Under the pieces are notes generated by a model. The model had not been told where the DNA came from. It made no database searches and saw only the letters and a program-made list of their open reading frames with translations. Below, piece by piece: positions 7,927-17,780 of a DNA stretch of 64,000 nt. The stretch's first letter is position 1. The number at the start of each line of letters is the position of its first letter. Source of the DNA: Cruoricaptor ignavus (GTDB lineage: Bacteria > Bacteroidota > Bacteroidia > Flavobacteriales > Weeksellaceae); assembly GCF_900141665.1 (NCBI RefSeq), contig NZ_FQYI01000001.1, positions 372,001-436,000 on the forward strand. The letters run 5' to 3'. The translations under genes and the position numbers were made by a program.

Positions 7927-10056
7927 TTACCTCTCCGACCTGTTCCGGATTTCGATCCTGTAGTCCTTTATATCTGCATTCCTCTCCAGGCTGTTGATCA
8001 GCGCCAGCCCAAACTCTTGCGCATTCCGGGAGGATAGTGTTTTGGCGATCTCCTTGGCATCCGGGCCGGGCTGCTTATTCACGGTCTCATTCTTCTTCAC
8101 GAGAAGGTAGACACCCGTCATTCCCTCGACTGGCTTGCTTGTTTTTCCTTTCGCAACGCCGAAGGCCGCACCGGCAACCTTAGGCTCTATGCTGCCGTTC
8201 ACCATCGGGTTCAGCATATTCACCTGCGCGGTTTGCTTCATTTCTCCGAACATTTTTGCTGCGGCATCCATCGATGGGGTATTTCCAAGTTTTTCGATGA
8301 TCTTTTTCGCTGCCAGCTCATTTTTCACTATTGGCTCTATCTGGTCGCGCACACTCTCTGCATCTGCGAGCCCGGCGTCCTGCTTACCGTTGAGATAAAC
8401 GACTATTCTGTCGCCCGTGCCCTCCACCTGGAAAAGCTCTGTATCTCCCTTCTTTCTTTTCTTGTCGTATGCCCAGGCGATGATTTCTTCATCCTTGTCC
8501 GTGCCCAGTCCCTGGATGTAACCCGAAAACCTCTTCACAGATTTTGCATTGCTGAACTGCCCTCCCGATTTTTTTGCAAGATTTACAAAATCGTTAAAAG
8601 ACTTGCCCTGCGCCTGCTGGATGAACCGCTTGGCATCCCTATCTGCGGCGGCTTCAGTTTGCTCACTCGGCTTTATTTCCTTTACCAAATTTGCGATCTG
8701 GTAAGTCATCGCGCCTGCTTTTTTGTCTTCTATATTGATGATATGATAGCCAAACTGGCTCTCCACCACGCCGGTAGCTCCTTTGGAATTTTCAAGTAAA
8801 AACTTCTGAAACTCCGGCACGAACGGCGTCTGCGGCGTAGTCCAGCCTAGGCTGCCGCCCTGCGCAGCCGAGCCGGGGTCGTTGGAAAGATTAACAAATT
8901 CGGAAAACCTCGCCGGGCTAGCCTTTACGATGGCACCGATGGAATCTGCAAGTTTCGCCGCCTCTTCCCGGCTCCGCTTCACGCCCTGCCCCGCGGGGCT
9001 GCCGCTGTACGCAATCAGGATATGCCGGGAAAGCGTGGAGTCGCTGGGCTTCTTATCTATCAGCTTGGAAACTACATACAGATTATCCTGCTTGTACGGC
9101 CCTACCATAGTCCCGCTGCCGCCGGAGATCATTTGGGCGCGGATGTTTTCCGGCATCTGGTTGGGCATCAGGTAGTTATCGTTAAACTTTACATCCGAGT
9201 AGGCATTAAGGTACGCCCTTGCATCCGTGGTATTGGCAAAGTTTTCGGATGTCTCGCCACTGGCAAGCCTGGTGATTTCTTCCAGCGCGGCAGCGTCATC
9301 CGCTGCGGAGGGCACCGCCGGGAAGTGTACTGCTGCGAGGTTTCTGCTTGCTTCCGACTTAAATAACGACGGATGTTTTTTAATATAATCCTCCAGATCC
9401 TTGTCGGAAACTTTCAGCGGATTTTTCTGCAGGTACTTTTCGTAATCAATTTTCACGAAATCTATATCCGCTACGGCATCGCGCCGGCGCATCATTTCCT
9501 CCGCCTCTTTGCTGCTGGTGGTTACGCCCGCCGTTACATTACCGAAAACCTGGCGCGCCATCATGCGATATTCTATCATCCGCCGCATTTTCAGCCAGTC
9601 GTTATACGCCTCGGCATTCCCGGAGTTTTTCAGGTCTTCTACTTGTTTCTTTATTTCCTTAATTCTGAAATTCCCCTTTTCATCAAAATTCTCCTGATTT
9701 TGCGCAAAGAGCGGATCAAACTGAAGCTGGTTATAGAAAAAATCCTCCGTCAGCTCCAGCCCCATCTTTTCGAACTGCTGGCGGATGAGCTTCCCCTGCA
9801 CCACCATCTGCCACGCCTGGTCCTCCAACCCCTGAGACGGCTGCCCCTGCTGCTGAGCCTGCGCACGAAGCACATACAGCACATCGTGGTATTCATCGGC
9901 GGTGATCTTCTCACCGTTCACCTTGCCCAGCACATTTGGGTTTTTGCCAAAAATATTATCCAGACTACTCGGATTCACCAAAAAAGCCAATAGCCCCAGC
10001 GCAATCATCACAATTACGAGCCACGGGCGATTCCTTATTTCTGTTAAAACTGCCAT
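7927..10056 (-). CDS. PpiD/SurA-type peptidylprolyl isomerase
   Basis: This 709-residue protein has one N-terminal membrane anchor (WLVIVMIALGLLAFLV, about residues 12-28) and a large periplasmic part. The SurA_N-like chaperone region begins with VNGEKITADEYHD. A parvulin (PpiC) rotamase domain lies at about residues 340-450, with LSRHILIAY, DPGSAAQGGSLGW and FGYHIINIED. A C-terminal region resembles a second, degenerate parvulin-like domain. PpiD-type proteins help fold proteins emerging from the Sec translocon into the periplasm. It is monocistronic by its terminator and divergent from lon. Confidence 0.9.
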   Translation of the reverse strand: MAVLTEIRNRPWLVIVMIALGLLAFLVNPSSLDNIFGKNPNVLGKVNGEKITADEYHDVLYVLRAQAQQQGQPSQGLEDQAWQMVVQGKLIRQQFEKMGLELTEDFFYNQLQFDPLFAQNQENFDEKGNFRIKEIKKQVEDLKNSGNAEAYNDWLKMRRMIEYRMMARQVFGNVTAGVTTSSKEAEEMMRRRDAVADIDFVKIDYEKYLQKNPLKVSDKDLEDYIKKHPSLFKSEASRNLAAVHFPAVPSAADDAAALEEITRLASGETSENFANTTDARAYLNAYSDVKFNDNYLMPNQMPENIRAQMISGGSGTMVGPYKQDNLYVVSKLIDKKPSDSTLSRHILIAYSGSPAGQGVKRSREEAAKLADSIGAIVKASPARFSEFVNLSNDPGSAAQGGSLGWTTPQTPFVPEFQKFLLENSKGATGVVESQFGYHIINIEDKKAGAMTYQIANLVKEIKPSEQTEAAADRDAKRFIQQAQGKSFNDFVNLAKKSGGQFSNAKSVKRFSGYIQGLGTDKDEEIIAWAYDKKRKKGDTELFQVEGTGDRIVVYLNGKQDAGLADAESVRDQIEPIVKNELAAKKIIEKLGNTPSMDAAAKMFGEMKQTAQVNMLNPMVNGSIEPKVAGAAFGVAKGKTSKPVEGMTGVYLLVKKNETVNKQPGPDAKEIAKTLSSRNAQEFGLALINSLERNADIKDYRIEIRNRSER

Positions 10057-10498
10057 TTTACTCTCTACAAAATTATCGGTCTGCGAAGATAGAAATTTTT
10101 GTTAATTTGAGAAGAAAATGCAGCTATAATTGATAAAAGATGATGGGTGTTTTACAGAAAACCTAATCAACAAAACACTGTGGCTCCGTGGTTTAAACTT
10201 TAAACACGGCGTCACGGATTTTTTTCTTGAGGGGGGGTGAATAAACACGGAGAACACGGATTTCACTTAACAATTAAAAAAAACTGTGTCTCTGTGTTTT
10301 GCTGAAGATTCAATCAACTAAACACTGTGGCTCCGTGGTTTAAAATTCTCGCCACTTCAGAAATCTTTCTGCCAAATCGTCTGGTGGCATAGGAATTGAG
10401 CAGATAACGCTCCTGATGAATTTTTGCGGGTTTGCGGGCATTGCGATGGTTCGCTCAGGAAATTTCGTGGAAAAAATGACTTTTTGTCACCCAAGTTT
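10057..10498. repeat. Spacer with CCGTG-type intergenic repeats
   Basis: This 442-base noncoding spacer lies between ppiD and lon. A 33-base unit beginning AATCAAC and containing GTGGCTCCGTGG occurs at 10165-10197 and again at 10312-10344 with one mismatch. Between them lie inverted and direct variants: AAACACGGAGAACACGGATT near 10243 and CTGTGTCTCTGTGTTTTG near 10283. From memory, short CCGTGT/CTCCGTG repeats of this kind occur between genes in many bacteria. Both divergent promoters must also be here, but I could not place a convincing -7 box for lon. Confidence 0.7.
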
Positions 10499-12910
10499 AT
10501 GATTGATTTTGAAGATATTGATATGGGCAGCGTGCTGCCGGACGGCATCGGAATTTTAACCGAAGAAATCAGCCTGAAAGATCTGGAGCAGGTGCTCGGC
10601 GAAAATGAGAAACAGCAGAGTTTCCCGATTTTGCCAGTGCGGAATATGGTGATGTTCCCTACCGTGATTACGCCGATAACCGCAGGCCGCGAGCAAAGCA
10701 AACGCCTGCTGGAAGATGCGCTGAGCACCGGTGATCTGGTGGGCATCATCTGCCAGAAAAATTCTAATGTGGACAGCCCTGCGCAAGAGGACCTATTCAG
10801 CGTGGGAACTTTGGCTAAAGTACTGAAAACCATCAAGTTGCCCGATGGAAACATCTCTGCCATCGTCCGCGGAATTCAGCGGTTTAAAGTAAAAAATTAT
10901 ACCGAGAAAAAGCCGTATTTCAGAGCGGAAATTGAGAAGCTGGGCGACAGCAAGCCGCGGAAAAAGGAAGACTGGGACGCCCTTCTGGACAACATCAAGG
11001 ATCTGGCGCTGCAAATCGTAAACCTTGACCCAAGCATTCCGAACGGTGCAGCTTTCGCCATCAACAACCTTGGCAACCGGGAAGAGCTGCTGAACTTCAT
11101 CTGTTGCAATGGCAATTTTGAAGCGGCGCAGAAGCAGAGGCTCCTTGAAGAAAAAAGCCTGCAAAAGCGCGCCGAATTTTGCTACCAGCTGATGCACGAA
11201 GACTTCCGCAAGCTGGAACTGCGCAACCAGATTCACCAAAAAACCAATAAGGAACTCGACAGAAACCAGCGGGAATATTACCTGAATCAGCAAATCCGCA
11301 CCATACAGGAAGAGCTTGGCGGCGGACCGGATACCGATGCTGAGGAGCTTCTGGAAAAGGCAAAGTCGAAAAAATGGGACGAGGAAACCGAGGCGCACTT
11401 TCAGCGGGAACTGAAGCGGCTTCAGCGCCAAAATCCCAGCTCGCCGGATTACAACATTCAGCGGAATTACCTTGATTTCTTTCTGGAACTGCCATGGCAG
11501 CATTACTCAAAAGACATTTTCGACATCAGGAAGGCGCGCAAGACGCTGGACAGAGCGCACTTTGGCCTGGACGATATCAAGAAGCGCATCCTGGAGCATA
11601 TGGCCGTGCTGAAACTGAAAGACAATATGAAATCGCCGATTCTCTGCCTGGTTGGTCCGCCTGGTGTTGGTAAAACTTCGCTCGGGAAAAGCGTGGCAGA
11701 TGCCCTCGGCAGAAAATATGTGCGCGTTTCTTTAGGCGGCCTGCACGACGAAAGCGAAATCCGCGGGCACAGGAAAACCTACATAGGTGCCATGGCAGGG
11801 CGAATCCTGCAGAGCCTGAAAAAAGCGGGCACGGGAAATCCGGTGATGATTCTAGACGAAATCGACAAGATTGGGCGCGGCGTACACGGCGATCCAAGCG
11901 CTGCGCTTCTGGAGGTGCTGGACCCGGAGCAAAACAGCAGCTTCTACGACAATTTCCTGGAAATGGGCTACGACCTTAGCAAGGTGATGTTCATCGCCAC
12001 GGCAAACACGGTAAGCGAAATACAGACACCGCTGCTGGATAGGATGGAAGTGATCCGCATTGCTGGCTACACACTGGAGGAAAAGGTGGAAATCGCGAAA
12101 CGCCACCTCATCAAAAAAATTCAGGAAGAGAACGGGCTTCCCGCCGATTCCTTCAAGCTGGGAAATGCGGAGCTGAGGCACATCATAGAAGCGCACACAT
12201 CGGAAAGCGGCGTGAGGGCGCTTAACCAAAAAATATCTGCCATTGCAAGATGGGCAGCGCTGCAAACTGCGATGGACAATGATTATGACGCAAAGATTTC
12301 CATTAGGAAAATTGACGAGATTCTCGGCGTGCCAAGGCCAAAAACCCTGTCGGAAATCACGGATTCACCAGGCGTAGTCACAGGCCTGGCGTGGACATCG
12401 GTGGGCGGCGATATCCTCTTCATCGAAAGCATCCTGAGCAACGGCGAAGGCAAGCTGACGATGACGGGAAACCTGGGCAATGTGATGAAGGAATCTGCAC
12501 AGATCGCGCTGGAATATATCAAGGCAAAGCACGAACAACTGGGCATTTCGGAAGAGATGATGGCGAAAAAAAATGTGCACATACATGTGCCGGAAGGTGC
12601 CACGCCGAAAGACGGGCCTTCGGCCGGAATTGCGATGCTAACATCCATGGTGAGCAGTTTTAAAAACAAAAAAGTAAAGCAGCACTGGGCAATGACAGGC
12701 GAAATCACGCTGCGCGGAAAGGTGCTTCCTGTGGGCGGAATCAAGGAAAAGCTGCTGGCCGCTGCACGAGCCGGCATTACGGATGTAATCTTGTGCGATG
12801 CGAACCGGAAGGATGTGGAAGAAATAAACCAGGACTACCTGAAAACGCTGACAGTGCACTATGTAAAGACAATGAGCGAAGTGATAGAGTTGGCGATAGA
12901 TGACAATTAG
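10499..12910 (+). CDS. lon: ATP-dependent protease Lon
   Basis: This 803-residue Lon protease has all three parts. The N-terminal substrate-binding domain begins with FPILPVRNMVMFP. The AAA+ domain carries Walker A GPPGVGKT and Walker B MILDEIDK. The C-terminal protease domain has the catalytic Ser in PKDGPSAG and the Lys in GGIKEKLLAA. Lon degrades misfolded and some regulatory proteins in the cytoplasm. I chose the ATG at 10499 (MIDFEDIDMG) over the in-frame start at 10424 because the acidic N-terminus matches flavobacterial Lon as I remember it. A terminator follows. Confidence 0.95.
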   Translation: MIDFEDIDMGSVLPDGIGILTEEISLKDLEQVLGENEKQQSFPILPVRNMVMFPTVITPITAGREQSKRLLEDALSTGDLVGIICQKNSNVDSPAQEDLFSVGTLAKVLKTIKLPDGNISAIVRGIQRFKVKNYTEKKPYFRAEIEKLGDSKPRKKEDWDALLDNIKDLALQIVNLDPSIPNGAAFAINNLGNREELLNFICCNGNFEAAQKQRLLEEKSLQKRAEFCYQLMHEDFRKLELRNQIHQKTNKELDRNQREYYLNQQIRTIQEELGGGPDTDAEELLEKAKSKKWDEETEAHFQRELKRLQRQNPSSPDYNIQRNYLDFFLELPWQHYSKDIFDIRKARKTLDRAHFGLDDIKKRILEHMAVLKLKDNMKSPILCLVGPPGVGKTSLGKSVADALGRKYVRVSLGGLHDESEIRGHRKTYIGAMAGRILQSLKKAGTGNPVMILDEIDKIGRGVHGDPSAALLEVLDPEQNSSFYDNFLEMGYDLSKVMFIATANTVSEIQTPLLDRMEVIRIAGYTLEEKVEIAKRHLIKKIQEENGLPADSFKLGNAELRHIIEAHTSESGVRALNQKISAIARWAALQTAMDNDYDAKISIRKIDEILGVPRPKTLSEITDSPGVVTGLAWTSVGGDILFIESILSNGEGKLTMTGNLGNVMKESAQIALEYIKAKHEQLGISEEMMAKKNVHIHVPEGATPKDGPSAGIAMLTSMVSSFKNKKVKQHWAMTGEITLRGKVLPVGGIKEKLLAAARAGITDVILCDANRKDVEEINQDYLKTLTVHYVKTMSEVIELAIDDN

Positions 12911-12942
12911 CAGATGTGATTGATAATTGATAGCTGATTTTT

Positions 12943-12972
12943 CCCCAGGAATTTTTCCGGGGATTTTTTATT
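12943..12972 (+). terminator. Terminator after lon
   Basis: CCCC(A)GGAA and TTCCGGGG at 12943-12962 pair with one bulged A and are followed by a T tract, a good intrinsic terminator between lon and pgi. Confidence 0.75.
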
Positions 12973-12976
12973 TGAG

Positions 12977-12984
12977 TAAATTTG
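12977..12984 (+). promoter_or_regulatory. -7 box of pgi
   Basis: TAAATTTG matches the TAnnTTTG consensus and lies 22 bases before the pgi ATG at 13006. It argues against the in-frame TTG at 12982, which lies inside the box. Confidence 0.55.
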
Positions 12985-13005
12985 AAGAAAATAAAAACCT
13001 ACACA

Positions 13006-14646
13006 ATGCTTCCGAAAATTAACCCTGAAAACACCGATGCCTGGCTAAACCTGAACGACCATTTCCTGAATTCTGATTTTGAACTTCGCCAGTTGTTCGC
13101 CGAAAACCCTAACCGCTTCGCCGAATTTTCCGTGAAGGGGGAGAATTTCCTTTTTGATTATTCCAAAAATCTGGCGGATGAAAAAACGATGGAGCTGCTG
13201 CTGAACCTTGCCGAGGAATGCCAACTGAAAACGGCAATTGATGCGATGTTTTCCGGGGAGAAAATTAACGAGACGGAAAACCGCGCCGTGCTGCATACTG
13301 CGCTCCGCGATTTTTCTGACCGCGAAATTTTAGTGGACGGTGAAAATGTAAAGCCATTGATCCAAAAGGTTTTAGGGCAGATGAAGGCCTTTTCGGAAAA
13401 GGTGATCTCCGGTGAACACAAAGGATTTTCTGGCAAGGAAATCACCGATGTTGTGAATATCGGCATCGGCGGTTCGGATTTGGGGCCTGTGATGGTTTGC
13501 AGTGCGCTGAAGCATTTTAAAACAAGGCTGAATGTGCACTTCGTTTCCAATGTGGACGGCAATCATCTCGCGGAAACTCTGAAAAACCTTAACCCTGAAA
13601 CCACGCTGTTCATCATCGCCTCAAAAACTTTTACCACGCAGGAAACGATGACCAATGCGGAATCTGCGAAGGGCTGGTTCCTGAAATCCGGCAGCGAAGG
13701 CGATGTGGCAAAGCATTTCGTGGCGCTTTCCACCAACCTGGAAGCCGTGAAGAAATTCGGCATCGCGGAAGAAAATGTGTTCGAGTTCTGGGATTGGGTT
13801 GGCGGCAGATATTCGCTGTGGTCGGCAATTGGGTTGAGCATCGTGCTTGCCGTGGGCTACGATAATTTTGAGCAGCTTTTGCGCGGTGCTTTCGATACGG
13901 ACGAGCATTTCCGCAGTGCGGATTTCCGCGAAAACATCCCTGTGCTGATGGGGCTTTTGGGCATCTGGTACCGCAATTTCTACGGTGCGCCAACCTACGC
14001 CATCCTGCCTTATTCTCAGTACCTCGACCGTTTTGCGGCGTATCTGCAGCAGGGCGATATGGAGAGCAACGGCAAATCTGTGGACAGAAACGGCGATTTC
14101 GTGGAGTATGAAACCGGGCCGATCATCTGGGGTGAACCGGGAACTAACGGACAGCACGCGTTTTACCAGCTGATACACCAGGGAACGGAGCTGATTCCGG
14201 CGGATTTTCTAGCCTATGTAAAATCGCCGAACGAAGTGGGCGACCATCAGGAGAAACTTCTGGCGAATTTCTTTGCGCAGACTGAAGCCCTGGCTTTCGG
14301 GAAAACCGAAGACGAGGCGAAAGCCGAACTGGAAGGCAGCGGGAAGAGTGAGGAAGAAATCCGCAAGCTGCTGAATTACAAGGTTTTCAGCGGAGATACG
14401 CCTACCAATTCCTTCCTGTTTGAGGAGCTTACGCCGTTTTCCCTTGGGCAGCTCATCGCACTTTACGAGCACAAAATCTTCGTGCAGGGCATCATCTGGA
14501 ACATTTTCAGTTTCGATCAGTTTGGCGTGGAGCTTGGCAAAGTGCTGGCAGGCAATATTTTAAAGGAAATAAAAACGGGCACGGAAGTCACCACGCACGA
14601 TTCTTCCACGAATGGGCTGATGAATTATTATCTTTCGAAGAAGTAG
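13006..14646 (+). CDS. pgi: Glucose-6-phosphate isomerase
   Basis: This 546-residue enzyme interconverts glucose 6-phosphate and fructose 6-phosphate in the cytoplasm. The family signatures are clear: [20 protein letters not shown], the [14 protein letters not shown] block, and [17 protein letters not shown]. Length is normal for the full-size (eukaryote/enterobacteria-type) family. The start at 13006 ([13 protein letters not shown]) is supported by the upstream -7 box. The next gene starts 12 bases downstream but is an AT-richer toxin-antitoxin pair. Confidence 0.95.
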   Translation: MLPKINPENTDAWLNLNDHFLNSDFELRQLFAENPNRFAEFSVKGENFLFDYSKNLADEKTMELLLNLAEECQLKTAIDAMFSGEKINETENRAVLHTALRDFSDREILVDGENVKPLIQKVLGQMKAFSEKVISGEHKGFSGKEITDVVNIGIGGSDLGPVMVCSALKHFKTRLNVHFVSNVDGNHLAETLKNLNPETTLFIIASKTFTTQETMTNAESAKGWFLKSGSEGDVAKHFVALSTNLEAVKKFGIAEENVFEFWDWVGGRYSLWSAIGLSIVLAVGYDNFEQLLRGAFDTDEHFRSADFRENIPVLMGLLGIWYRNFYGAPTYAILPYSQYLDRFAAYLQQGDMESNGKSVDRNGDFVEYETGPIIWGEPGTNGQHAFYQLIHQGTELIPADFLAYVKSPNEVGDHQEKLLANFFAQTEALAFGKTEDEAKAELEGSGKSEEEIRKLLNYKVFSGDTPTNSFLFEELTPFSLGQLIALYEHKIFVQGIIWNIFSFDQFGVELGKVLAGNILKEIKTGTEVTTHDSSTNGLMNYYLSKK

Positions 14647-14658
14647 AAAAATTTTGGG

Positions 14659-14952
14659 ATGATTATGATTACTCAAACGCAATCCAATAAAATCATAGAG
14701 ATACTGAAACCGTATAATCCTAAAAAAATAGGTGTGTTCGGTTCTTTTGCGCGCGGTGAAAATCTTGAAGGCAGCGATTTGGATATTCTTTACGAATTTG
14801 CGGAGCCTATTTCCCTGTTTAAAAAATTTGAAATTCAGGAGGCATTGGAAGAAAATCTAAAAACTTCTGTAGACCTGGTGTCTGAGAAATACCTGCATCC
14901 CTTACTGCGCGAAGAAATTTACCGAGATTTGAAAATTATTTATGAAAACTAA
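14659..14952 (+). CDS. mntA: MntA-type nucleotidyltransferase antitoxin
   Basis: This 97-residue minimal nucleotidyltransferase carries the signature GSFARGENLEGSDLDILYEF, in which the two Asp of DLD and the GS are the catalytic core. Family knowledge: MNT proteins paired with HEPN toxins neutralise them, in characterised cases by adding AMP to a conserved Tyr of HepT. The ORF overlaps the HEPN gene by 11 bases, as expected for such a pair. The start may be the ATG at 14659 or at 14665. Base composition is more AT-rich than pgi and folD, consistent with acquisition. Confidence 0.9.
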   Translation: MIMITQTQSNKIIEILKPYNPKKIGVFGSFARGENLEGSDLDILYEFAEPISLFKKFEIQEALEENLKTSVDLVSEKYLHPLLREEIYRDLKIIYEN

Positions 14953-15283
14953 TCAGGATATTCTGCGGCTGGAACATATTCTGCAAAGCATAGAGCGGAT
15001 AGATTTTGTACTTAAAAATCTTTCATACGGTGAATATTTGGAGGACTGGCAAAAGCAGGATATAATAGTCAGAAATATGGAAATTATTGGCGAAGCATCT
15101 ATTTCTGATGAATTGAAAAATTTACACTCTGATGTTGCTTGGAAACCTGCTGTAGGAATGAGAAATTACCTAATTCACGAATACTTTTCTGTCAATTATG
15201 ATGAAGTTTGGACTACTTTGAAAGAAGATTTACCAATATTTAAAAATCAAATCAAAAACATTCTCAAAACCCTAACCCAATGA
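14942..15283 (+). CDS. hepT: HepT-type HEPN ribonuclease toxin
   Basis: This 113-residue protein is all-helical and ends its third helix with RNYLIHEYF, which is the HEPN RNase motif R-x4-H-x-Y. The Arg and His are the ribonuclease residues, and the Tyr is the target of AMPylation in studied HepT/MntA pairs. It overlaps the nucleotidyltransferase gene upstream by 11 bases and the next gene by 4. The active-site motif is intact, so the toxin should be functional when not modified. Confidence 0.9.
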   Translation: MKTNQDILRLEHILQSIERIDFVLKNLSYGEYLEDWQKQDIIVRNMEIIGEASISDELKNLHSDVAWKPAVGMRNYLIHEYFSVNYDEVWTTLKEDLPIFKNQIKNILKTLTQ

Positions 15284-15582
15284 ACAAATACCTACTGCAC
15301 GGCGCGCTTTCTGCGAAGGCCGGAAAAGCAAACGAACTGGCGGAAATCCTGCTGGAAGCATCCCAACTGGTTTCCACGGCGAAAGGCTGCAAACTCTATG
15401 TCATCAGCACCGATGGTTCCGATAAAGTTTTCGTGACGGAAATCTGGGACAGCAAGGAAGACCACGATAATTCCCTGAGCATCCCTGGAGTTCGCGAGTT
15501 CATCGGAAAGGCGGTGCCCTTGCTGGAGGGCCAGCCGGAGAAAGGCCAGGAACTGAATTTACTGGGCGGTTTCGGAATTTAA
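15280..15582 (+). CDS. Antibiotic biosynthesis monooxygenase-like (ABM) protein
   Basis: This 100-residue protein has the dimeric ferredoxin-like ABM fold: LHGALSAKAGKANELAEILLEAS, then CKLYVISTD, then VFVTEIWDSKEDHDNSLSIPGVREFI. Related proteins include YgiN-type quinol monooxygenases and heme-degrading enzymes, but many have no known reaction. It overlaps hepT by 4 bases and precedes folD by 13, so it is probably transcribed with them, and the toxin pair may have been inserted upstream of it. Substrate unknown. Confidence 0.8.
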   Translation: MNKYLLHGALSAKAGKANELAEILLEASQLVSTAKGCKLYVISTDGSDKVFVTEIWDSKEDHDNSLSIPGVREFIGKAVPLLEGQPEKGQELNLLGGFGI

Positions 15583-15595
15583 AATCAAAAAGAAA

Positions 15596-16474
15596 ATGGC
15601 AAAAATTCTCGACGGACAGGCCCTGTCCCAAACCATCAAAAATGAAATAAAGGCGGAGGTTTCCAAAATCACCGAGGGCGGAAAAAGGCCGCCGCATCTT
15701 GCCGCAATTCTCGTGGGAGAAAACGGCGCAAGCAAGGCCTATGTAAATTCCAAGGTGAAGGACTGCAAGGAAGTAGGCTTCGGCTCTACACTTTTGCGCC
15801 TGCCAGAAACGATTTCGGAAGACGAGCTCCTCGCTGAAATTCAGAAGCTGAACGATAATCCGGAAATTGACGGCTTCATCGTGCAGCTGCCTTTGCCGGA
15901 AAATTTTGACCAAGAAAAAATCATCGAGGCCATAGACCCGAAGAAAGATGTGGACGGCTTTCACCCGGAAAACTTCGGGAGAATGGCGCTAGAGATGGAA
16001 GCCTTCCTTCCAGCCACACCCTTCGGAATAATGCAGCTTCTGGAAAGAAACCAAGTAGAAACAAAGGGCAGACACTGCGTAGTCATCGGCAGAAGCCGCA
16101 TAGTAGGCAGGCCGATGAGCATCTTGATGAGCAGTAAAGGAAATCCCGGAGATTCCACCGTGACCATCGTGCACAGCCACACACCCAACATTGCGGAATT
16201 TACCAAAATGGCAGACATCGTGATCGTTGCGCTCGGCAGGCCGAAATTTCTGACGGGCGATATGATAAAGGACGGCGCCGTGATCGTGGATGTGGGCATC
16301 ACCAGGGTGGATGATGATTCTAGCAAAGGCTATCATCTGGAAGGCGATGTGGATTTCGATTCCTGCGAACCCAGGGCATCCTGGATAACGCCTGTGCCAG
16401 GAGGCGTAGGCCCGATGACAAGGGCAATGTTGATGAAAAATACGCTGATTGCTTACCAAAAAAATTTTAGATAA
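15596..16474 (+). CDS. folD: Methylenetetrahydrofolate dehydrogenase/cyclohydrolase
   Basis: This 292-residue bifunctional enzyme converts 5,10-methylene-THF to 10-formyl-THF using NADP in the cytoplasm. It shows the family blocks YVNSKVKDCKEVGFGS, with the catalytic Lys, DGFIVQLPLP, KDVDGFHPENFG, and the nucleotide-binding GRSRIVGRPMS. The C-terminus TPVPGGVGPMT is diagnostic. Its stop is 2 bases before the next gene. Confidence 0.95.
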   Translation: MAKILDGQALSQTIKNEIKAEVSKITEGGKRPPHLAAILVGENGASKAYVNSKVKDCKEVGFGSTLLRLPETISEDELLAEIQKLNDNPEIDGFIVQLPLPENFDQEKIIEAIDPKKDVDGFHPENFGRMALEMEAFLPATPFGIMQLLERNQVETKGRHCVVIGRSRIVGRPMSILMSSKGNPGDSTVTIVHSHTPNIAEFTKMADIVIVALGRPKFLTGDMIKDGAVIVDVGITRVDDDSSKGYHLEGDVDFDSCEPRASWITPVPGGVGPMTRAMLMKNTLIAYQKNFR

Positions 16475-16476
16475 TT

Positions 16477-17718
16477 ATGTCAACTCAAATTAAAAACCAA
16501 CACACGCAAAACGCGTTCATTACCGCCTGGGCTATAGGGCTCGTTTTTTATTTCATTGCCTATGCCACGCGTTCCACGCCTTCTGTAATGACTCAGCAGT
16601 TTTCTGACCTATACGGAGTGGCTCCTCAGCGCGCGCTGGAAATCTTCGGGGCATATTATTACACCTACTCCATCTGCGCTTTGCTGGCGGGCATTTGCCT
16701 GGATAAATTCGGGGCTAGGCGGTCTATGTTTGCGGGCACCCTTGTTCTGGGCATTGGCTGCGCACTGTTTATCCTCGCCTCAGAGGCTACCGGCGTTACG
16801 GGGCGGATGCTTCAGGGGGCGGCGAGTGCGTTTGCATTCCCGGGCTGTATTTTCCTCGCTACCAGAGGTTTTTCTCAGAAAACACAGGCAACGGCTATAG
16901 GCATCACGCAATGCGTTGGGATGTTCGGCGGCTTTGCTGGGCAGTCTTTTATGCCGCTGATAATGTCTCTCGGGGTAGAGTTTAAGACCGTGTGGCTGGT
17001 ACTCAGCGCGCTGTGCTTCATCCCTGCGGTTTTAATGCTCCTCATCATCCCAAGGCCGACCCCAGAGGATGCGGCACGCAGGAAACAGATGCCCATCCTG
17101 GAGCCGCTGAAAATAATCTTCAGCAATCCGCAGTCGTGGCTTACGGGTGCCATTTCCGGGCTGATGTTTGCCCCTACTACCGTGTTTGTAATGACTTGGG
17201 CGGTAGGCTATTTCGTGACCGATCTCGGCTTTACCAAAGAGCTGGCAGCGCGTACCGCCGCTATGGCATCCCTCGGCTGGGTGGCGGGGGCGCCGCTGAT
17301 GGGCTTCATCTCCGACAGGATTGGCAGGAGGAAACCCGTAATCTTCGGCGCGCTGATCGGTATGGCACTGATGATCGTTCAAGGTATGCTGGCACCCAAC
17401 CTGCTGCCGCCAAAACTTACTATGTTCCTGTTCGGCGTTTTCTCCGGCTCGGCTATGGTTCCGTATTCCATCATTAAGGAAGTGAACCCAAAGAATGTAA
17501 TTGGGAGTGCTTCCGGGGTACAGAATTTCATCACCTTCGGGGTCACCAGCATTATCGGGCCTTTGTTTGCAAAAACCCTTGGCAGCCAGCTTGCCACGGT
17601 TACCGACCTTCACGAGCATTTCCAAAGGAGCCTGATGTTCTGGGTATTCTGCATCGCGCTGGCATTCATCCTCACCTTCTTCCTAGAGGAAACCCACGGC
17701 AACCAGAGAGAGGAGTAA
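16477..17718 (+). CDS. MFS transporter
   Basis: This 413-residue protein has 12 predicted membrane segments and the MFS loop motifs LDKFGARRSMFAG after segment 2 and SDRIGRRKPVIFG after segment 8. The pattern of the first helix pair and the GRMLQGAASAFAFPGC block suggest an anion:cation symporter or related group, with organic acids or sugar acids as possible substrates. The substrate cannot be set from sequence. It directly follows folD by 2 bases. Confidence 0.85.
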   Translation: MSTQIKNQHTQNAFITAWAIGLVFYFIAYATRSTPSVMTQQFSDLYGVAPQRALEIFGAYYYTYSICALLAGICLDKFGARRSMFAGTLVLGIGCALFILASEATGVTGRMLQGAASAFAFPGCIFLATRGFSQKTQATAIGITQCVGMFGGFAGQSFMPLIMSLGVEFKTVWLVLSALCFIPAVLMLLIIPRPTPEDAARRKQMPILEPLKIIFSNPQSWLTGAISGLMFAPTTVFVMTWAVGYFVTDLGFTKELAARTAAMASLGWVAGAPLMGFISDRIGRRKPVIFGALIGMALMIVQGMLAPNLLPPKLTMFLFGVFSGSAMVPYSIIKEVNPKNVIGSASGVQNFITFGVTSIIGPLFAKTLGSQLATVTDLHEHFQRSLMFWVFCIALAFILTFFLEETHGNQREE

Positions 17719-17765
17719 GGTTTTAGCTAAATTTACTGCCCGTCCGTTTTCGCTAAAGTTTTGCG

Positions 17766-17773
17766 TAATTTTG
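17766..17773 (+). promoter_or_regulatory. -7 box of queE
   Basis: TAATTTTG matches TAnnTTTG and lies only 7 bases before the ATG at 17781, implying an almost leaderless transcript. No clear -33 element is visible. Confidence 0.45.
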
Positions 17774-17780
17774 CAGACTG

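Noticed and set aside
10424-10498. N-terminal extension of Lon from the ATG at 10424
   Set aside because: The added residues are Cys/Arg-rich and unlike any Lon N-terminus, and the ATG at 10499 gives a normal one.
10793-11503. Minus-strand ORF of 236 residues opposite lon
   Set aside because: It is antisense to the conserved Lon N-terminal domain and shows no family motif or translation site.
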